A stretch of 64,000 nt of DNA from Acidimicrobiia bacterium (GTDB taxonomy: Bacteria > Actinomycetota > Acidimicrobiia > IMCC26256 > PALSA-610): the NCBI GenBank assembly GCA_026002935.1, contig BPGH01000001.1, forward strand, positions 1,475,965-1,539,964, read 5' to 3'. A program made the position numbers and the translations under genes. The number at the start of each line of letters is the position of its first letter. The stretch's first letter is position 1. The notes under the pieces are model-generated. The model ran no database searches and was not told where the DNA came from. It was given only the letters and a program-made list of their open reading frames with translations. This document shows, piece by piece, positions 32,702 to 40,858 of the stretch.

Positions 32702-33357
32702 CGGCGGCGGGCGCGCACTGGGGCGTCGGCTGCTACGAGGGCGACACCGGCCGGGTCGCCTGGGAGATCTCCCACGACGAGATCCAGCGGGAGATGGGGG
32801 CGGCGCCGGGGCGCCTCGCCCGGCTCGGCGTCGGCGCGGGGTCCCGCGTCCTGTTCTGCTCGATGCTGTCGGAGGCGGGCCAGTTCTGGCCGCTGATGGT
32901 GGGCGCCATGCTCGCGGGCGCCCAGCTCTCGAGCGCGGACGCCAACGAGGGGGAGGCGGCGCGGGTCGCGATGTTCACGCGCCGGCTGCCCTACGACGCG
33001 GTGCTGGGCGTGACGCCCGCGCTGCTCGACGGGCTCGACGGACTGCGCGTCCCGTACCGGGACGTGTTCGGCGGCGTGCGCGTCGTGGGCGCGCGTCCGG
33101 GCGCGTACGAGCGGCTGGCCGCGGCGGGCCTCGCGCCGCACCGGTTCGTGCTGGCCGGGCCCGCCGTCGCGATCGGCGCCGAGCCCGGCGGGCCGGCCCA
33201 CGTGGACGAGCAGGAGTGGCGCGTCGACCTCGACGGCGACGTCGTGTGCGTCACGAACCTGCGCCCGCGGGCCACGACCTTCGAGCGCACCCGTACGGCG
33301 GTGCGCGCGCGACTCGCCGGCGGGGGGATCGTCCCGTCGGCCGGGAGGGAGCCATGA
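32698..33357 (+). CDS. Short acyl-CoA-synthetase-like protein (N-terminal ANL half only)
   Basis: 219 residues. LARLGVGAGSRVLFCSMLSE, AGQFWPLMVGAMLAGAQLS and a later DVFGGVRVVGARPGAYERL resemble the N-terminal Rossmann-like part of adenylate-forming enzymes. It lacks the ATP P-loop, the A5/A8 motifs and the C-terminal lid. It is therefore not a complete ligase. Coupled on both sides by ATGA overlaps with the PaaK-like ligase and the amidohydrolase, it may be an accessory or binding subunit. Function unknown. Confidence 0.7.
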   Translation: MTAAGAHWGVGCYEGDTGRVAWEISHDEIQREMGAAPGRLARLGVGAGSRVLFCSMLSEAGQFWPLMVGAMLAGAQLSSADANEGEAARVAMFTRRLPYDAVLGVTPALLDGLDGLRVPYRDVFGGVRVVGARPGAYERLAAAGLAPHRFVLAGPAVAIGAEPGGPAHVDEQEWRVDLDGDVVCVTNLRPRATTFERTRTAVRARLAGGGIVPSAGREP

Positions 33358-34469
33358 CGGCGAAGCGGGCGCTCGTGAGCGCCGACAACCACGTGTTCGA
33401 ACCCCCGACCCTCTGGCAGGAGCGGCTGCCGCGCGAGTACCGCGACCGCGGGCCGCGCCTCGCGGTCGCCGACGGCTGGTACGTGCTCGCGATCGAGGGG
33501 ATGCCCGACCGCAAGCTGTCGCGCGTCGAGCGCGGTGACCGCGGCGACGACGACGCGGCGGGCGGGGGAGCGGGCGGCCTGCGCCACGGCGGCGCCGACC
33601 CCGACGGGCGGCTCGCCGACATGGCGGCCGACGGCGTGGTCGCCGAGGTCATCTACCCGACCTTCGGGCTGTTCATCGACATGGTGCCCGACCCGGGCCT
33701 GCAGATGGCGTGCGCGCGGGTCTACAACGACTGGCTGGCCGAGACGTTCCTGCACCGGCCCGACGTGTTCATCCCGGCCGCGGTCGTGCCGCTGCGCGAC
33801 GTGCCGAGCGCCCGTGCCGAGCTCGAACGGGTCGTCGGCCTCGGCTTCCGGGCCGCGACGATCCCGACGACCCCGCCGGAGGGCACCCGCTACAACCAGC
33901 CGGTCTTCGACCCGCTGTGGGCGGTCGCGGCCGAGGCCGGGGTGCCGCTGTCGTTGCACACCGGCACCGGCGCCCTGCCCCAGTCGGAGCGGGGGCCGGG
34001 CGGGGCGGTCATCAACTACGCCAAGGTCGGGCTCCTGTCGGCCGAGACGCTGTGCTACTTCGCGGCCTCCGGGGTGCTCGAGCGCTTCCCCGGGCTGCGC
34101 CTGGTGTTCGTCGAGACCGGCGCGGGCTGGCTCGCGTACTGCTGCGAGCGGATGGACGAGGCGTTCGAGGAGCACGAGGCCTGGGTGCGGCCGAAGCTCG
34201 CGATGGCGCCGTCGGAGTACGTGCGGCGGCAGTGCTTCGTGACGCTCGGCGCCGACCGCGCGCCGATCCTCACCCGCGACATCACCGGGGTCGGGCCGCT
34301 GCTGTGGGCGAGCGACTACCCGCACCCGGAGGGCACGTTCCCCGAGAGCCAGCAGGTCGTCGAGCGCATCTTCGCCGGGGTGCCCGAGGACGAGGTCCGG
34401 GCGATCGTCGGCGGCAACGCCGCCGCGCTGTACGGCGTCGACCTCGACCGGGCGCCGGCGCCGGTGTGA
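33354..34469 (+). CDS. Amidohydrolase-family (Amidohydro_2) metal-dependent hydrolase
   Basis: 371 residues. TIM-barrel hydrolase or decarboxylase of the ACMSD/2,3-DHB-decarboxylase-like branch. The first metal strand reads SADNHVFEP. Later landmarks are IYPTFGLFIDM, VPLSLHTGTG (metal His), FVETGAGWL and the closing WASDYPHPEG (Asp/His). Residues about 65-85 are a Gly/Asp-rich insertion. The member's exact reaction (C-N, C-C or ring hydrolysis) cannot be told. It is central in the TetR-led operon. Confidence 0.87.
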   Translation: MTAKRALVSADNHVFEPPTLWQERLPREYRDRGPRLAVADGWYVLAIEGMPDRKLSRVERGDRGDDDAAGGGAGGLRHGGADPDGRLADMAADGVVAEVIYPTFGLFIDMVPDPGLQMACARVYNDWLAETFLHRPDVFIPAAVVPLRDVPSARAELERVVGLGFRAATIPTTPPEGTRYNQPVFDPLWAVAAEAGVPLSLHTGTGALPQSERGPGGAVINYAKVGLLSAETLCYFAASGVLERFPGLRLVFVETGAGWLAYCCERMDEAFEEHEAWVRPKLAMAPSEYVRRQCFVTLGADRAPILTRDITGVGPLLWASDYPHPEGTFPESQQVVERIFAGVPEDEVRAIVGGNAAALYGVDLDRAPAPV

Positions 34470-34482
34470 GGGGGGGCGGCAC

Positions 34483-35676
34483 GTGGCGACCCTGAAGGAC
34501 GCGACCGCGATCGTCGGCGTCGGCGCGACGCCCTACTACCGGCGGGGGGAGTCGCTGCCGCAGACCCCGCTGGAGATGGCGGGCAAGGCGGTGCTCGCCG
34601 CGCTCGCGGACGCGGGGCTCACCGTCGACGACCTCGACGGCTTCGCGCTGTACAGCATGGGCTTCGACACGGCCCTGCTCGCGCAGTGGCTCGGGGTGCC
34701 CGACGTGCGGTTCACGGCGATGCTCACCGGGGGCGGGGGCGGGGCGGCCGGGTCGGTCGGGCTGGCCGCGGCCGCGATCGTGAGCGGCATGGCGGAGGTC
34801 GTCGTCTCGGTGATGACGCTCCAGCAGGCCGCGAGCCGCTTCGGCGCGTCGTACGCGCCCCGCGGCGCGAAGGGGGCGGTGTACGCCGCGCCGCCGTCAC
34901 CGGAGGGCGACTTCGTGCAGCCGTCGGGCCTGATGGCGCCCGGCCAGATGTTCGCGGTGCTGGCGCGCCGGCACATGCACCGCTACGGCACGACCCGCGA
35001 GCACTTCTGCGAGGTCGCGCTCTCCACGCGTGCCAACGCCACGCGCCGGCCGGGCGCGCTGATGCGCGAGCCGCTGACGCGGGAGCAGTACTTCGCCGCC
35101 CGGATGATCTCCGACCCGTTGTGCCTGTACGACTTCTGCCTCGAGTGCGACGGCGCGGTGGCGGTCGTCACGACGAGCGCGGCCCGGGCCCGCGACCTGC
35201 GCCACCCGCCGGCGTACGTGATGGCGTCCGCGCACGGGGGCCACGGCCGGTGGGGCCAGGCGATCACGTGGTTCGGGATGCCCGACGAGTACTTCGCGTC
35301 GTCGGGCCACCGCCCGGTCGCGCAGCGCCTGTACCGGATGGCCGGGATCGGCCCCGGGGACGTCGACGTGGCGCTGCTGTACGACCACTTCTCCCCGATG
35401 GTGCTGATGCAGCTCGAGGACTACGGCTTCTGCCCGGTGGGGGAGTCGGGGCCGTTCGTCGCCGACGGCAACATCCGCTGGCCGGGCGGGTCGATCCCGG
35501 TCAACACCCACGGGGGGAACCTGTCGGAGGCCTACATCATCGGCATGACCCACGTGGTCGAGGCGGTCGAGCAGCTGCGCGGCACCGCCGTCAACCAGGT
35601 GGCGGGCGCGCGGGTCGCGCTCGTCACGGGCGGTCCCGCGTCGATCCCCGTCTCGGCCCTGCTGCTGCACAACTGA
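34483..35676 (+). CDS. SCP-x/Ltp2-like thiolase-fold protein (probable aldolase subunit)
   Basis: 397 residues, thiolase fold: AIVGVGATPYYRR, then LTGGGGGAAGSVGLAAAAI where thiolases carry the nucleophilic Cys. That Cys is absent. The C-terminal block has VALLYDHFSPMVLMQLEDYG and SIPVNTHGGNLSEAYIIGM, typical of the lipid-transfer-protein thiolase branch. In known steroid systems Ltp2 is a retro-aldolase that pairs with a DUF35 protein. The next gene here encodes exactly such a partner (31 bp on), so an aldolase complex is the best inference. Confidence 0.87.
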   Translation: MATLKDATAIVGVGATPYYRRGESLPQTPLEMAGKAVLAALADAGLTVDDLDGFALYSMGFDTALLAQWLGVPDVRFTAMLTGGGGGAAGSVGLAAAAIVSGMAEVVVSVMTLQQAASRFGASYAPRGAKGAVYAAPPSPEGDFVQPSGLMAPGQMFAVLARRHMHRYGTTREHFCEVALSTRANATRRPGALMREPLTREQYFAARMISDPLCLYDFCLECDGAVAVVTTSAARARDLRHPPAYVMASAHGGHGRWGQAITWFGMPDEYFASSGHRPVAQRLYRMAGIGPGDVDVALLYDHFSPMVLMQLEDYGFCPVGESGPFVADGNIRWPGGSIPVNTHGGNLSEAYIIGMTHVVEAVEQLRGTAVNQVAGARVALVTGGPASIPVSALLLHN

Positions 35677-35707
35677 CCCCGCCCGCCGACCGACCCGGAG
35701 CCCGACG

Positions 35708-36136
35708 ATGCGCGGCGTGCTGCCACCCGAAGTCATCAACCTGTCGCCGAACGTGTGGACCGAGCCGTTCTGGCGGGCGGCGGCCGAGCACCGGCTCGTC
35801 GTGCCCCGCTGCACGGCGTGCGGGACGTATCGCCTGCCACCGTCGCCGTTCTGCTTCGCGTGCCGGTCGCAGGCCGTCGAGTGGGTGGAGCACCCGGGAA
35901 CCGGGACGATCTACTCGTTCACCGTGATCCGCCACGCCGTGATCCCCCAGGTGCGTGACGCGCTGCCCCTGGTGGCGGCCGTGGTCGAGCTGCCCGGCAC
36001 GGGCGGCTGCCGGCTGGTCGGCAACGTGGTGGACACCGACCCGGAGGCCGTGGCGGTCGGCGCGCCCGTGACGACCGACTGGTACGACGTGCGGGAGGGG
36101 ACCACGGTCCCGGTGTTCCGGCTCCGGGTTCCGTAG
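35708..36136 (+). CDS. DUF35 zinc-ribbon/OB-fold protein, partner of the thiolase-like protein
   Basis: 142 residues. Zinc-ribbon VVPRCTACGTYRLPPSPFCFAC (here split as CTAC and CFAC, two CxxC pairs) followed by an OB-fold with GTGTIYSFTVIRHAV. This is the Zn-ribbon plus DUF35 arrangement that activates SCP-x thiolase-fold aldolases or guides acyl-CoA binding. It is the last gene of the operon that begins with TetR. Confidence 0.92.
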   Translation: MRGVLPPEVINLSPNVWTEPFWRAAAEHRLVVPRCTACGTYRLPPSPFCFACRSQAVEWVEHPGTGTIYSFTVIRHAVIPQVRDALPLVAAVVELPGTGGCRLVGNVVDTDPEAVAVGAPVTTDWYDVREGTTVPVFRLRVP

Positions 36137-36141
36137 GCTGC

Positions 36142-36202
36142 CCCCAGGATCTTCCAGATCGGGCATCCGTCACATCGCGTTCGCCTTTCGTCAATCCTGG
36201 GG
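36142..36202 (+). promoter_or_regulatory. Inverted repeat upstream of the Ser/Thr-rich LPXTG gene
   Basis: CCCCAGGAT (36142-36150) pairs with ATCCTGGGG (36194-36202) around a 43-base less GC-rich interior. It lies between the DUF35 stop and ATG 36262. It could be a leader structure or an operator; no known riboswitch was recognised. Confidence 0.35.
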
Positions 36203-36261
36203 AGCAACACGGCGCGCGGGGGCCCCAGACTCGAAGGCGCTCACGGGAAGGGGTCTCCAGC

Positions 36262-37224
36262 ATGACGTTGTTCCTCCGACGCGTCCTCAAGGGCGGTGCC
36301 GTCGCGGGCGCCGCGCTCGCGGTCGTCACGGTGCTCGGCGGGGTCGCCGACGCGCACCACGCCGAGGTCACGGCGAGCGTGAACTGCGACGGGTACGTCA
36401 CGTACACCGCCACCGCCTGGAACGGCCGCACCGACGCCTCGCGCACCAACCCGCACATCGCGGTCTGGTACAAGGTGCCGGGCGGCGGCTGGGTGCTGCT
36501 CCCGCACGAGTCCGGGCACCAGTTCAACCCCGGCAACGGCTTCAGCTTCACCGACGGGTTCCAGCTCCCGAGCCCGCTGCCCGAGAAGGTGAAGGTCAAG
36601 GTGCAGGCCCAGGCCAACTGGGGCAACGGCTCCGGCCCCGGCAGCGCCTGGGAGACCGACTGGCTGAAGGTCGGGCACAAGGGCTGCGGGACGACCACGA
36701 CGTCGTCCACCTCCACGAGCACGAGCACCTCGACCAGCACGTCGACGTCCACGTCCACGAGCACCTCGACCAGCACGAGCACCTCGACGTCGACGTCCAC
36801 GAGCACCTCGACCAGCGCGAGCACCTCGACGACCAGCACGAGCACGACGACGCAGCCGTCGACGTCGACCTCCACCCAGCCGTCGACCTCGACGAGCACG
36901 TCCACGGAGCCGTCGACGTCCACGACGACCGAGCCGTCGACGTCGACCACGGCGCCCGAGTCGACGACGACGACCGTGGGCGGCAACACCTCGTCGCTGC
37001 CGACCACCTCGACGTCCGAGGTGACCGTGACGACGCTCGGGTCGACGACCGCGCCGACCTCCGCCGAGCCGTCGTCGACGGTCACGCAGGCCGGGTCCGG
37101 GTCGACCGGCACCGGCGGGAGCCAGCTCCCGCGGACGGGCTCCGACCCCTCCCTGCTGCTGATCGGCATCGCCTCGGTCGCCTCGGGCGCGGCGCTCTAC
37201 GCGGGCTCCCGCCGCCGGCGCTGA
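36262..37224 (+). CDS. LPXTG cell-wall surface protein with Ser/Thr stalk
   Basis: 320 residues. The signal peptide (residues 1-31, AAALAVV-type core ending GVADA) is followed by a globular domain of about 115 residues: HHAEVTASVNCDGYVTYTAT, WYKVPGGGWVLLPHESGH, with Cys pairs NCDG and KGCG. A Ser/Thr low-complexity stalk (about 145-285) follows, then LPRTG (289-293), a hydrophobic segment and SRRRR. This is a sortase-anchored stalked surface protein, probably with glycosylated Ser/Thr. The globular domain family is not recognised; it resembles the CNA/cell-surface thioester-anchor type only in layout. Confidence 0.85.
   Translation: MTLFLRRVLKGGAVAGAALAVVTVLGGVADAHHAEVTASVNCDGYVTYTATAWNGRTDASRTNPHIAVWYKVPGGGWVLLPHESGHQFNPGNGFSFTDGFQLPSPLPEKVKVKVQAQANWGNGSGPGSAWETDWLKVGHKGCGTTTTSSTSTSTSTSTSTSTSTSTSTSTSTSTSTSTSTSTSTSASTSTTSTSTTTQPSTSTSTQPSTSTSTSTEPSTSTTTEPSTSTTAPESTTTTVGGNTSSLPTTSTSEVTVTTLGSTTAPTSAEPSSTVTQAGSGSTGTGGSQLPRTGSDPSLLLIGIASVASGAALYAGSRRRR
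36691..36975 (+). repeat. In-frame Ser/Thr codon repeat (ACSAGC/ACSTCG type)
   Basis: A low-complexity tract of alternating Thr and Ser codons (mainly ACG, ACC, AGC, TCG, TCC), with short imperfect units of 6 and 12 bases. It encodes the stalk of the LPXTG protein and is prone to length change by slippage, always by whole codons if in 3-base multiples. Confidence 0.8.
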
Positions 37225-37248
37225 CCGGACCGATCGACGCACCGGGGC

Positions 37249-37295
37249 GGCGCCCGCCCCCGGCACCCGTGGTCGCGGGTACCGGGGCGGGCGCC
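37249..37295 (+). terminator. Long hairpin terminator after the Ser/Thr-rich surface gene
   Basis: GGCGCCCGCCCCCGG (37249-37263) pairs with CCGGGGCGGGCGCC (37282-37295) with one bulged base. An inner ACCCG/CGGGT stem extends it, making about 19 base pairs and a short loop. There is no clear T-run. It separates the surface gene from the acyl-CoA synthetase, which has its own -10 box. Confidence 0.65.
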
Positions 37296-37313
37296 CCTCG
37301 CGTCGGTGCCCGC

Positions 37314-37319
37314 TAGCGT
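37314..37319 (+). promoter_or_regulatory. -10 box (TAGCGT) for the acyl-CoA synthetase gene
   Basis: TAGCGT lies 8 bases before GTG 37328 and directly after the preceding terminator, without a Shine-Dalgarno sequence. Confidence 0.45.
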
Positions 37320-37327
37320 TCCCGGCC

Positions 37328-38866
37328 GTGGCGGCCACCCAGCGGCGCACGCTCGCCGACGTGCTGCGCACCCACGCGCGCACGCGCCCCGACGCGCTCG
37401 CGTTCGCGGATCCCGCCGGCGACGTGCGCCTCACCTGGTCGCAGGCCGCGGCGCGGGTGCACCGCTGCGCGCAGGCGCTGCGGGCCGCAGGCGTCGGCCC
37501 CGGCGACCGTGTGCTGTGGCTCGGCCAGAACTCGTTTCGCTTGCAGGAGCTGCTGCTCGCGTGCTGCGAGATCGGCGCACGCTTCTGTCCCGCGAACTGG
37601 CGCCAGCAGCCCGACGAGATCGCGTTCGTGATCGACGACCTCGAGCCCGCCGTCGTCGTCGCCCAGCGCGAGGAGATCGGCGACACGGTGCGGGCCGGCC
37701 GCGACCGGGCGCGTCACGCCTGCCGCTGGCTCGAACACGACACGGGCGAGTACGAGGACTTCGTCGCCGCCGCCGACCCGGTCGACCCCGACGCCGACGC
37801 GCCCGACGGCGAGCCGCTGCTGCTCGTCTACACGGCGGCGTTCGACGGCCGGCCGAACGCCGCGATGCTCTCGTCGCGCGCGCTGGTCGCGCAGGGCCTG
37901 CTGATGGCGCCCTGGCAGGGCATCGACCACACGTCGGTGTTCATGAACTCGGGTCCCCTGTTCCACATCGGCACGTTCATGCCGAACCTCTCGGCGTTCG
38001 TGTCCGGCGGCGCCAACGTGTTCGTGCGCCGTTCCGACGGCGAGCTGCTGTGCCACGCGATCGACCGGTACCGCTGCACGGGCGGGTTCGTCGTCGGGCC
38101 GATGGTCGACGCCATGGTCGAGGCGAACGCCGACGGTCGTCACGACCTCTCCTCGTTCCGGGGGCGGCGGGGCAACCCGGCGTTCGACGCCCAGGTGCGC
38201 CCCGACGACTCGCCGTGGGGCCGCCGGCCCGGCGGGTACGGCCAGACCGAGGTGACGGGCATGGCGACCTTCGCGCTGTTGGGCGCCGGCGGCGCCGGCG
38301 CCCACGGCCGCCCGTCGCCGCTCGTCGACCTGCGGGTCGTCGACCCCGACGACCGCGAGGTCGCGCCCGGCGAGACCGGCGAGATCGTCGTGCGGGGCGT
38401 CACGGTGATGAACGGCTACTGGAACCGCCCGGCGCTCGACGCCGAGCGCGCCCGCGACGGATGGCACCACACCAACGACCTCGGCCGCTTCGAGGCCGAC
38501 GGGACGTTCACCTTCGTCGGCCCGAAGGCCCGCATGTTGAAGTCCGGCGCCGAGAACATCTACCCGGTCGAGGTCGAGAACTGCCTGCGCCTCCACCCGG
38601 CGGTGGCCGACTGCGCGGTGATCGGTGTCCCCGACGACACGTGGGTGCAGTCGGTGAAGGCGATCGTCGTGCGCGCGCCGGGCGCGGACGTGACGGCCGA
38701 GGAGATCGTCGAGCACTGCCGCGCCCGGATCGCCTCCTACAAGAAGCCCCGCAGCGTGGAGTTCGTCGACGAGCTGCCGCGCCGCAACGGCCAGGTCGAC
38801 TACGAGGCGCTGGACCGCCGCTTCGGCGGCGGCGGGTACCCGGGCGGCACGACGCGCAGCGTGTGA
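37328..38866 (+). CDS. FadD-like acyl-CoA synthetase with atypical P-loop
   Basis: 512 residues. Full adenylate-forming layout: N-terminal LRTHARTRPDALAF, motif A5 GGYGQTEVTGM, A7/A8 NDLGRFEADGTFTFVGPKA, SGAENIYPVEVENCL and the C-terminal lid with YKKPRSVEFVDELP. The ATP loop, normally YTSGTTGxPKG, reads VYTAAFDGRPNAA and lacks the usual TSGT and Lys. A subgroup of actinobacterial FadD proteins looks similar, so it may still be active. Likely role: activation of a fatty, steroid-side-chain or related acid. Confidence 0.87.
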   Translation: MAATQRRTLADVLRTHARTRPDALAFADPAGDVRLTWSQAAARVHRCAQALRAAGVGPGDRVLWLGQNSFRLQELLLACCEIGARFCPANWRQQPDEIAFVIDDLEPAVVVAQREEIGDTVRAGRDRARHACRWLEHDTGEYEDFVAAADPVDPDADAPDGEPLLLVYTAAFDGRPNAAMLSSRALVAQGLLMAPWQGIDHTSVFMNSGPLFHIGTFMPNLSAFVSGGANVFVRRSDGELLCHAIDRYRCTGGFVVGPMVDAMVEANADGRHDLSSFRGRRGNPAFDAQVRPDDSPWGRRPGGYGQTEVTGMATFALLGAGGAGAHGRPSPLVDLRVVDPDDREVAPGETGEIVVRGVTVMNGYWNRPALDAERARDGWHHTNDLGRFEADGTFTFVGPKARMLKSGAENIYPVEVENCLRLHPAVADCAVIGVPDDTWVQSVKAIVVRAPGADVTAEEIVEHCRARIASYKKPRSVEFVDELPRRNGQVDYEALDRRFGGGGYPGGTTRSV

Positions 38867-38883
38867 GGTGCGCCGCGGCGGCC

Positions 38884-39294
38884 TCAGCCGCCGCGGCGCA
38901 CCCGGCGGCCCGACACGTGCTCGGCGCGGATCCGCACGAAGCGGTCGCGCACGTCGCCGCCGGCCCACGGGTCGAGCCCGAGGGCCTCCGCCCGCGCGCG
39001 CTCGTCGGGGTGCGTGATCTCCTCGGCGGGGCCGACGACGTTGACGCTCCACCCCGCGCCCTCGGCCTCGTCGAAGTCGTCGGCCTCGAACGCGACCGTG
39101 CAGTGCAGCACCGCGGCGATCAGCTTCTCGCCCGGCGCGGTGCGGAACACGACGTCCCCGTCGAGCAGGGCGTACACGACCGGCAGGATCGCCGGTCGCT
39201 CGCCGGTCGACACGGCGACGCGCCCGACCCGCCGCGACGCGAGGAGCCGCAGGCACTCCTCGGCGGCGAGGACCTCCGTCCCGTAGCTGGTCAC
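38884..39294 (-). CDS. Pyridoxamine 5'-phosphate oxidase-family flavin/F420-binding protein
   Basis: 136 residues from GTG 39294. Split-barrel fold: LLASRRVGRVAVSTGERPAI, LPVVYALLDGDVVFRTAPG, VAFEADDFDEAEGAGWSVNV, VRIRAEHVSGRR. This is the short PNPOx-like group common in actinobacteria that binds FMN, F420 or heme. TAGCTT lies 6 bases before the start. Reaction unknown. Confidence 0.87.
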   Translation of the reverse strand: MTSYGTEVLAAEECLRLLASRRVGRVAVSTGERPAILPVVYALLDGDVVFRTAPGEKLIAAVLHCTVAFEADDFDEAEGAGWSVNVVGPAEEITHPDERARAEALGLDPWAGGDVRDRFVRIRAEHVSGRRVRRGG

Positions 39295-39300
39295 GCGCCG

Positions 39301-39306
39301 AAGCTA
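39301..39306 (-). promoter_or_regulatory. -10 box (TAGCTT) for the PNPOx-like gene
   Basis: On the minus strand TAGCTT ends 6 bases before GTG 39294, again without a ribosome-binding site. Confidence 0.42.
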
Positions 39307-39320
39307 TCCGGAACCGGGTC

Positions 39321-40014
39321 TCAGGTCTGGGTGAACTCGCTGCGGGATTCCATGTCCAGCGGTCGGTCCCCCGGAACGAGCGGATCGAGGCTCCGGATCC
39401 CGTCGGCCCCCTCGACGACCGCGCCGGCAAGCCGCGTCAGACCGAAGACCGCCTCGTTCGGATGACCCGTCGGACCCCCCGTGCCGTACGAATGCGGTCA
39501 CTGCGACCCCGGCACATGCGGACGTGAGCGCATCGACATGGGCATCGACCTGCCGGAGTCGTTCGGCGGGGACGTAGGCGACCGGGATCTCGAGCTCGAC
39601 CGACTCGCCCGTCGCCAGGCCGGGCGACGACCCGATCACCTGGACCACCAGGTTCGCATGGGCGATCCGGAGGTCCGGGGAGCGGGTCTCACCGTCGATC
39701 TCCACGGTGAGGTCGTGCGGACGCGCTCGCCCGGGCCGGACGACCGTCACCAGTCCGTCGATCCAGCCCGCCGCGCCGTCGACGGCGTCGACGATCGAGG
39801 TCGGCGGGGTGCGGTCGAACATCGCGACCGCGGGCAGCGAGCCGATCGCGTCCTGGCAGTCCTGCGCCGAGGGCTTCGGATCATGCGACTGCGGCCCCGG
39901 CTCGGAGGCGACAGTGGTCGTCGGCGCTTCGCCGGGTGCTGTTGCGACACGGTCGTCGTGCTGGCCGCAGCCGGCCACCAGCGCCAGCGCGGCGGCTGCG
40001 GCGCCCATGACCAT
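39321..40014 (-). pseudogene. Lipoprotein gene with a +1 frameshift near its 3' end
   Basis: From ATG 40014 the product has a lipoprotein signal with lipobox LVAGC, then QHDDRVATAPGEAPTTTVAS and a secreted domain ending SACAGVAVTAFVR. After a run of six C (39475-39480, G6 on the coding strand) this frame turns into Arg/Gly-rich nonsense. One base out of register it reads GGPTGHPNEAVFGLTRL and ends at SRSEFTQT with a stop at 39321-39323. With five G the join is smooth and the length is about 230 residues. Family unknown. It may be paired with the metalloprotease gene upstream on the same strand. Confidence 0.6.
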
Positions 40015-40103
40015 CCGGCTGCGTCGTCGCCACGAGCGATCGACAGGCTGCTCCCAGGCAAGCTCCGGGGTTCCCCGGCATCGAAGAACCTCCCTACCGT
40101 TGT

Positions 40104-40737
40104 TCAGTACGCGCTGTTGACGTGGCTGACGTGGTGCTGGCTGTAGGTGCACCACACCAAGTTGGTGTCGACCCACCCCGACCGCATCGCGTCGGGCGCC
40201 GTGGGCGAGTGCGACGAGCCGGCGCTGTGTCCGAGCTCGTGGCGGATCGTCTCGACCATGTTCACTTCGAAGTTGGGCCCGACGTCACCGGGAGCGTGGG
40301 TGAGCGTCTCGAAGTAGATCTGGAGCTGGTTGATGACTGTCCAGTACTGGTCACATACGCTGAAGTACGTCCAAGCGACACAGTAATTCGCGCCGCGCAC
40401 GGGATCCCCATATGGGTCGGCATGGGCATCGTCGTGAATCCATACGACGTCGGTCGACGTTCCACACGTAGCGCAGGCGTAGACGTCGTACATGTCTGTC
40501 GTATCGTCGAGATAGGCCATAGACGCGGCCGCGCGTGAGCGATTGGTGCTGTCGAAGGCAGACGTGTAGCAGTACCAATGATCGGCGCCGTCCGCCACGT
40601 AGCCGGGATTGGGGTAACCGAACGGATCTGCCGACGCGGGCTGGATACCACCGGCGGCCCAACCGAGGACGCGCGAGGCATCCCGCCACAATGGTGAGGA
40701 GCGATTGGCGACGAAACAGACGAACGCACGCCAACAC
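40104..40737 (-). pseudogene. Secreted metzincin-type zinc metalloprotease, probable +1 frameshift in the signal peptide
   Basis: The mature part (from ADPFGYPNPGYVADGADHWY) contains RHELGHSAGSSH, the HExxHxxGxxH zinc motif of metzincins, plus several Cys. In the catalytic frame the only early start is a TTG at 40691, giving no clear signal peptide. The GTG at 40737, right after a good promoter, starts MLACVRLFRRQSLLTIVAGC one base out of register. Joining the frames near 40670-40680 gives an excellent signal ending QPASA. Either the gene is frameshifted or translation starts at TTG. The region has clearly lower GC than its surroundings. Confidence 0.62.
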
Positions 40738-40747
40738 GGTAGGCAGG

Positions 40748-40774
40748 ATTATGTAGCGACCCGCAGATTGTCAA
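40748..40774 (-). promoter_or_regulatory. Promoter for the metalloprotease gene
   Basis: On the minus strand TTGACA (40769-40774), a 15-base spacer and CATAAT (40748-40753). GTG 40737 lies 10 bases after the -10 box. This supports 40737 as the true start and hence the frameshift interpretation. Confidence 0.55.
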
Positions 40775-40858
40775 TGCGGGCTCTCCCCTCCGGGTGACAT
40801 CGGACGGGTCCTGCCTGCTGCCCTGCCTCGAGCCGCGTCGCTGCAGCGCCCGCGCGTC

